The position numbers and the translations under genes are program-made. A DNA stretch of 64,000 nt. It comes from Hypomyces perniciosus. Its lineage: Eukaryota > Ascomycota > Sordariomycetes > Hypocreales > Hypocreaceae. A model generated the notes under the pieces. That model ran no database searches and was not told where the DNA came from. It saw nothing but the letters and a program-made list of their open reading frames with translations. Position 1 is the stretch's first letter; the number at the start of each line of letters is the position of its first letter. Below, piece after piece: positions 58,560 to 64,000 of the stretch. Location: contig SPDT01000002.1 in the NCBI GenBank assembly GCA_008477525.1, positions 2,170,001 through 2,234,000 on the forward strand. Direction: 5' to 3'.

Positions 58560-60950
58560 TTAATAGGCGTTTAGTCTATTAATTCCCTGCAATTACTATT
58601 GAAGTTTCGCCTGATATTTTCGCAGAAGATATCTTTTAGACTAAACTGGCTAAGATAATTGTAAAAATGAGCTATTAAGTAGTTAAAGAGATAAAGCCTA
58701 AGGTTAAGGAAGCCAGATAAGATTATGATAAGGACCGGGATACGATTAACCTATATATCGTTACTGAGCTTTTGACCTGCTTCCTTTATAGTGTTGGCAA
58801 CTAGGTTAATGTCACTAGAGTCTTTAAGAATACTTGCGAGGAAGTAATATAGAAGCAGAGTAAGCTTCTTTAATAATAATCTGCCCTATAGCTTTTTATT
58901 TATATTTCCTTACAGCTTTTTATAGATTATGTCTTTTTTATAGAGGTCTATAAATCCTTTATAATATTCCTCCTAGCTTAAGTATTTAAAGTTGCAGGCT
59001 AGCAGTCTACTCCTAGTAATATTCTCTAAATAATAGTAATTAAAATTTCTCAGCAACTATTAAAGTTAATAAATCTAACCCCTGGGATATAGCTGGAAAT
59101 TATTTAAGGGACTATATTAAAAATATCCGGCCTCCTAGACTAGCAGTGGCGATAGATTTATAAGTAAACGGAGAACCGGTTTAATTTAGCGTCCCTCTTT
59201 AAACTTAATATATCTGATAATATATATATCTCTTTTTTAGAAATAGAAAATACTGTTTTATTTATATCGCAATATAGTATAATAGGCTAATTATTATCCT
59301 TTTCTTTAAAATTATATATTAAGCCCTTTAATGCAAAGTATTTTTTTTCTAAGCTGTTTAGGATTAAATAAAATACTTTTTTTCGCTTTGCTATAATTAA
59401 GTTATAAGTGGCTATTTATCTTAATAACTAGATTAAAAATTACTTTAAGGATAAATTAACCTGTTTTAATTTATATAGTCTAATAAAGAAATATTATGTA
59501 GTAGGGAAATTTTAGTATGCTGACTGTTTTAAAAGTAGATTTAGAATGCTTTTTATTATTTTAGAGTTTTGGATTACTATTAATAAAGCAGTTATTTATA
59601 CTGTTTATTATTGCAAGACTATAAGACTAAGATCTTTATTTAGGTCTATTAGGCACTATACTTGGCTTTTAAAGACATATAGAAAGACTTTACTGTATAG
59701 AAATATATTTTATAGAGTAGTAAAATTATTTAAAGTTAAAGTATAGACTGTTTATTTTTTATTTTTATAGCGAATTGTAATCTTTTTTAATGCAATACTT
59801 TTTATAATTATCTATATATTATTAATTAATAGATAAGATTAAATAGTATACCTTAAAAAAGAGGTAAGTAAAGTGTAAAGAGTTTCAGTAATTTAAGTAA
59901 AAGTATAAAAGGTTAATGCGACTTTATATTAAAAGTATTTGCCAGTATTTTAAATAAGAGTAAGATAGGATAAAATATAGTATATACTTTTATAATTATA
60001 GCTTCTACTTGTAGAAGATATAAGCGGCTAATTTGTTAATTAATGTTTATAAATGGCTATTATTTAATAATAAATTCGAGGTATAGACGACAGTTTTTGA
60101 ACTAAACCTCCCTATTATCTTTGGTTTATGGCGGGATATAATGCTTTATATTATTAACGAGGTGCTTTAAAGTAAACTACTATTATAAGAATCTCTAGAA
60201 TTATTTTATCCGTTATAATCTTATTATAGGCTTTAATAGTTTTTCTAATCGGATAGGATATTATATGTTTATCTTTTATTTAGCGTAAAGCCTTATACTA
60301 CTATTTATTAATAAAGTAAAGCTATTAGCTATAGCTTTAAGTTAGATATTTGTGTTAATAATGGTCTTTGTTTCTGTTATTTTAATGATATACGGCAATT
60401 ATTCCTTTATGGTTTTAACCCTTTTACTTTTCTTTTAGATTTTTATATATTTAAGTTACTAGTGCATTTAAAGGCATTAAACGTTTCCTCTTTTATAACT
60501 ATATATAACCAGCTAGTGAAACCCTTAACTAAGTAATATTGAGCTAGGCTGCGTGCCTGGAATATATATCGTTAACTGAGTATAAGGCTTTAGTAATTAT
60601 ACTATTCGGGTATTGTATATAATAGATAAGTATATTTATGCAGCTTGCAATACTAGATATAGATTTTAATAAAATCGAAACAGCTATTTTCTTTTTTTAG
60701 CTAAGCCTTTAAGCTAGTTTAAATTTTTTAAGAAAAATTGAAAGATATATATATACCTAAGTATCTGACGCTAAGTTTAGTTTTAAAATGCTTAACTGTT
60801 TCAAGGGGTGTATTTTATGCATTAAAGTAAACTAGGAGTTATATAATATTTTATAGATTTTTATATTTCTCGCAGCCTGCCTTTTATTAATTGTGGATAA
60901 GGATTTTAAATACCTGTTTTTTGAGTTCTTTAAATAATACAGGGAAATCT
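58560..60950 (+). pseudogene. Long decayed ORF, probably transposon-derived, family unknown
   Basis: A single plus-strand frame (the frame of 58601) reads like one protein from about 58601 to 59746, interrupted only by TAG/TAA codons at Gln or Trp-like positions; the open stretch 59546-59746 belongs to it. Readable pieces include IFAEDIF, KPKVKEAR, DRDTINLYIVTELLTCFLYSV, NRFNLASLFKLNISDNIYI and FRMLFIILEFWITINKAVIYTVYY. Protein-like readings continue less clearly to about 60950. I do not recognise the family; no reverse transcriptase, DDE or tyrosine-recombinase motif was found. The decay pattern suggests a repeat hit by RIP. Confidence 0.45.
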
Positions 60951-61696
60951 TTTATTACTAGTTTAACAAGCTGCGTGTAAGGGCTTATGGGATAATAGAT
61001 AACGACTAGCGGAATGAATTTCTATAAATTGGATTTTGAATTTCTTTAATATACGCAGACTCTTTTAATGTTGATGATTAGTTTTTGCGTTAAATTATAT
61101 TGGAACTAGAGTAATTAGTAATTTTATTAGAGGTTTTTATTAATATCTGCAATAATGCTAAATTTAGGGCTATAATAAAGGTTTTGCTATAAATATTAAT
61201 ATTTGATAGATAGATATATATTTTGCACTGTATAAAACCTATTTTACTAAAAGAGGCTATAAAGAATAGCATTATCTGCTTTAATATAGCTATAAAAAGG
61301 TGTTGGCTAGCCTTTATTCTAGAACGTTTTTAAAGGTTAGCTTTTTTGATTTGCAATTAGCTCGAGGCTATATTAACTAAAATGAAAGTTTATATTAATA
61401 TTTTTAGTGGGGAGCTTTTAGTGAATGGTTAACTTTTGTTATAACTCCCTGCTAAGTATTAGGATTACTATAATTATTAAAGAGTTTTCGGATACTTTAT
61501 TTTAGATATTATGCCTAGCTTTTATCTAGGGATAGAGTTTTGCAGTATTAATGCCTTTAAAGGCTATACTATCTATTTTAGTATAGATAATAATCATAAT
61601 CTGCTACTATATTTAGAATAAGGAAAGTCTATTCTTGACCTAATTTTATTATAGGTTTTTACTGGATTGCTTTTTTATTTTTTTATTAAGGATTAT

Positions 61697-64000
61697 ATTG
61701 TTTGTTTGTTTGTTTGTTTGTTTTATTATTTATATCCATTAAGTAAACTTTACATAAATCCCTTATAGGCAATAGGATATTAAAAGCCGGCGGCTTACGC
61801 CGCTATTCGCTAAGTTTTAATTTATAAAGGAAAAAGGGTTAATTTAAGTAGTATTAATCTATTTCTGCCGGGGGAAGACTATAAAGGTCCGCTTCCTCTA
61901 CTAGTTTCTAGAAGGCTTTACTTCCTATAAATCCAAGTAAGTAAAAGAGGGGGGTCTCTTTTAAGGGGATATCTGGAAAGAAAGGCCTAACTATTCTATA
62001 TTCCGCGAAGTAGCCTTATTTCTTTAATTCACTGCACTTATAGATAGACTCTCTATTATATCCAAAGCGTTTATAATATTCCTAGAAATCTCTATATCCC
62101 GATCTCTCCGCTAGGAGCCTATAGAGGATAGGGCGTGGGAGTTTAAGCTCTAGGGGGGAGGCCAAGGCCCTAAATCCCCACCGTTTATAGCCCTTTAAGG
62201 TCTTGCCGAGCTAATCCCGCTCCTTTACCTCCGCAACTTCTTCCTTAATCTATCTTTTAATATATATAATTATAGCCCAGTTCTATAGTGCAGTAAAGAA
62301 AGCCGCGCCTTATTTAACTAAACAGTTAACCTATTTATTACCTATAATATCCTTATATCTTAAAACCTATAAAATAAAGGTCCTGCAAGGCGAGATATTC
62401 TATACCAGTTTCTAGAAGCATATATATACTCCTTGCATAAATAGGGGGGGCTTACTAAGCAGCCTGTTAATAACCGATAAGTTATCTAGGAAAAGGAAGG
62501 CTGTTTAGATTATATAGTCTTCCTTTACGCGTCTAGCCACTAGCTCTATAGCCTTTAAGGCAGCCTATACCTCTATATTATAGACTTTTATATTATTAAA
62601 GCGTTTAATATCTATAGTTACTTTTACTTTATAGTAAATAACTGCTCCCTAACTTATATTCCCTTTAATTTAAGATTTATTAAAGTAGGCTAGGATTAAA
62701 TAAAAGGGGAGGGAGTTAATTAATTCTAGGTATTTCCTTACTGCAGTTAATTTGCCTATACCTTTTAAGTTAGGGCTAGGGAGAATATATAGGGACTTTT
62801 TAGCGAAAAAGGTAGGTCTAATAGTTCTGCTAACTAGGGCAGCAGTATATTAAAGTCTAGTTTATAGTAGTTAAAGAGGGAGTTTCTTATTAATGCATTA
62901 ACTAATCGGGTAGTCTTAGTCTAGTCCCATAAACCTCGCTATACATTTAAATCAGGCCTAGGCTAAAGTAATACTGGCTATAAGGACCCCTAACTCTCTA
63001 TATAAGACAGGAACGCTTATAGTCTTTTAAACTAAAAGGACTGCCTTTACTGCAGTTTTAAAGGCTTTATTTATTTTATTTATTAGGCCGGATACTTTTA
63101 TATTTCTTTACTTCATAGGGTTAGTTTATAATTATTATTTATGCCCCAGCTACTATACTTCTATCCTATATAGGGCAATAAAGAGGATATAAGCCTTTAC
63201 AGCTTATACTATAGCCTCAAGAAGTAAACCCTTTTAAGTTTTATTAAATAACTTAAAAAAGTTAAAGACTTTATATACTTTGCCTGTAAGTATTTCTATA
63301 TATTTCTTAAAGGAAAGCTTTAAATTAAAATAGACCCCTAGCCACTAAATATCCTCTTTAAGCTAAACTAGTTTTCCCTCTATTAAAATACCTTCTTTAT
63401 AAATCTAGCCTTTTATATAGTAAAAGTATAGTAGTTTAGCTTTAATATAGTTAAAAGATACTGCATTTTCTGCTGCCTACTTTAGCGTTTTATTAAACGC
63501 CTATTATATAAAGGTAGCTATTTTTTAAGTAAACCCCCCTATAATAAATATAGTAATATTATTAGTATATTTAAAGCAAGATTATTAATCTTTAAGTTAA
63601 AGAATTAGGCTAAAATATAATATTAATATAATAGGGGAGATAAAGGACTTTTATAGGGTATTGCACTTAAAGGCAAGGTCTAGTAAATTAATTTTATCTC
63701 CTTTATAAATAAAAGCAGTTCTATTACTTATAAAAGACTCTGCTTATTTTATAAACTAAATAGGCTAGCTTTACTATTTAAGCTATAAAATTAATTTCTT
63801 CTTTATAATAATATTAAAGGCCTTAAAGATATTAAAGGTAAATAAAGTTATAACCTCCCCTTTATTTAAAGTAACTTTAATATTATAGATTAGGCAGGCA
63901 ATTAAATCTATAGCTGCTTTTTTAAAGAGGGCTTTAAAGTACTGCTTTAAAAGGATTTTATATTTAAATATTAAAAGGGATACCCTTTTTATAAATAGCC
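61697..64000 (-). mobile_element. Tad1-like LINE, inverted copy, runs off the window
   Basis: The reverse complement of the 3' part of the LINE at 50490-54228. It opens on the plus strand with TTTGTTTGTTTG...TTTTATTATTTATA (the A-rich tail), then TAAACTTTACATAAATCCC and the C-terminal knuckle (about 61880-62060), RNase H (about 62390-62760) and reverse transcriptase toward 64000. Stops throughout. It keeps more GC in 61.8-62.5 kb than elsewhere, as does the equivalent part of the other copy. Its 5' end lies beyond the window. Confidence 0.82.

Noticed and set aside
61090..61272. 60-aa minus-strand ORF rich in Ile/Asn/Tyr
   Set aside because: Chance frame in AT-rich DNA; no domain.
1..64000. 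Starship-type giant element with a tyrosine-recombinase captain
   Set aside because: No tyrosine-recombinase (DUF3435-like) motif was found at the start of any cargo-like block, and no matching element ends were seen.

Overview
This window looks like a filamentous ascomycete (Pezizomycotina) chromosome. The genes carry short spliceosomal introns of 52-87 bp with GTRNGT-like donors and CTRAC branch points. The repeats are classic fungal families: Tad1-like LINEs, Gypsy and Copia LTR elements, and a PIF1-like helicase. Long tracts are drained of G and C in a way that fits repeat-induced point mutation (RIP): TGG turned into TAG, CAG/CAA into TAG/TAA, and catalytic GAY (Asp) codons into AAY (Asn). 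No tRNA, rRNA or CRISPR array was seen.

Layout. (1) 1-11 kb is a mixed-composition gene block: a hemerythrin-like HHE protein on the minus strand (2873-3565), several weak or decayed ORFs, and a seven-exon catalase on the minus strand (7603-9740). Diverging from the catalase is a truncated NmrA-like gene (10531-10905). (2) 11.19-37.5 kb is an AT-rich island of nested retroelements. It starts with the 3' end of a LINE with a poly(A) tail. Next comes a Gypsy element arranged as LTR-interior-LTR-interior with a shared middle LTR. Two Copia elements in opposite orientation (17406-24534 minus; 27639-34333 plus) are inserted in the Gypsy interior, each with a 5-bp target duplication. A LINE reverse-transcriptase remnant ends the island. 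(3) 37.5-45.4 kb is a second gene block. It holds the 3' exon of a C2H2 zinc-finger gene, an intact five-exon NmrA-like gene on the minus strand (39904-41119), a divergent catalase first exon (41897-42137) cut off by a LINE fragment, and a small TM2-domain protein. (4) 45.4-50.4 kb holds a decayed PIF1-like helicase and a MITE with about 50-bp terminal inverted repeats. (5) 50.5-64 kb has two LINE copies in inverted orientation flanking a decayed GH18 chitinase C-terminus and a long decayed ORF of unknown type.

The most informative pattern is that the divergent catalase/NmrA pair occurs twice, as mirror images on the two sides of the retroelement island. In the left copy the catalase is intact and the NmrA gene is broken; in the right copy the reverse is true. 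A complete divergent pair is therefore split between two paralogous loci. The two Copia copies also give a natural RIP comparison: a segment of about 440 bp present in only one of them is the only stretch of either element that kept a normal base composition.
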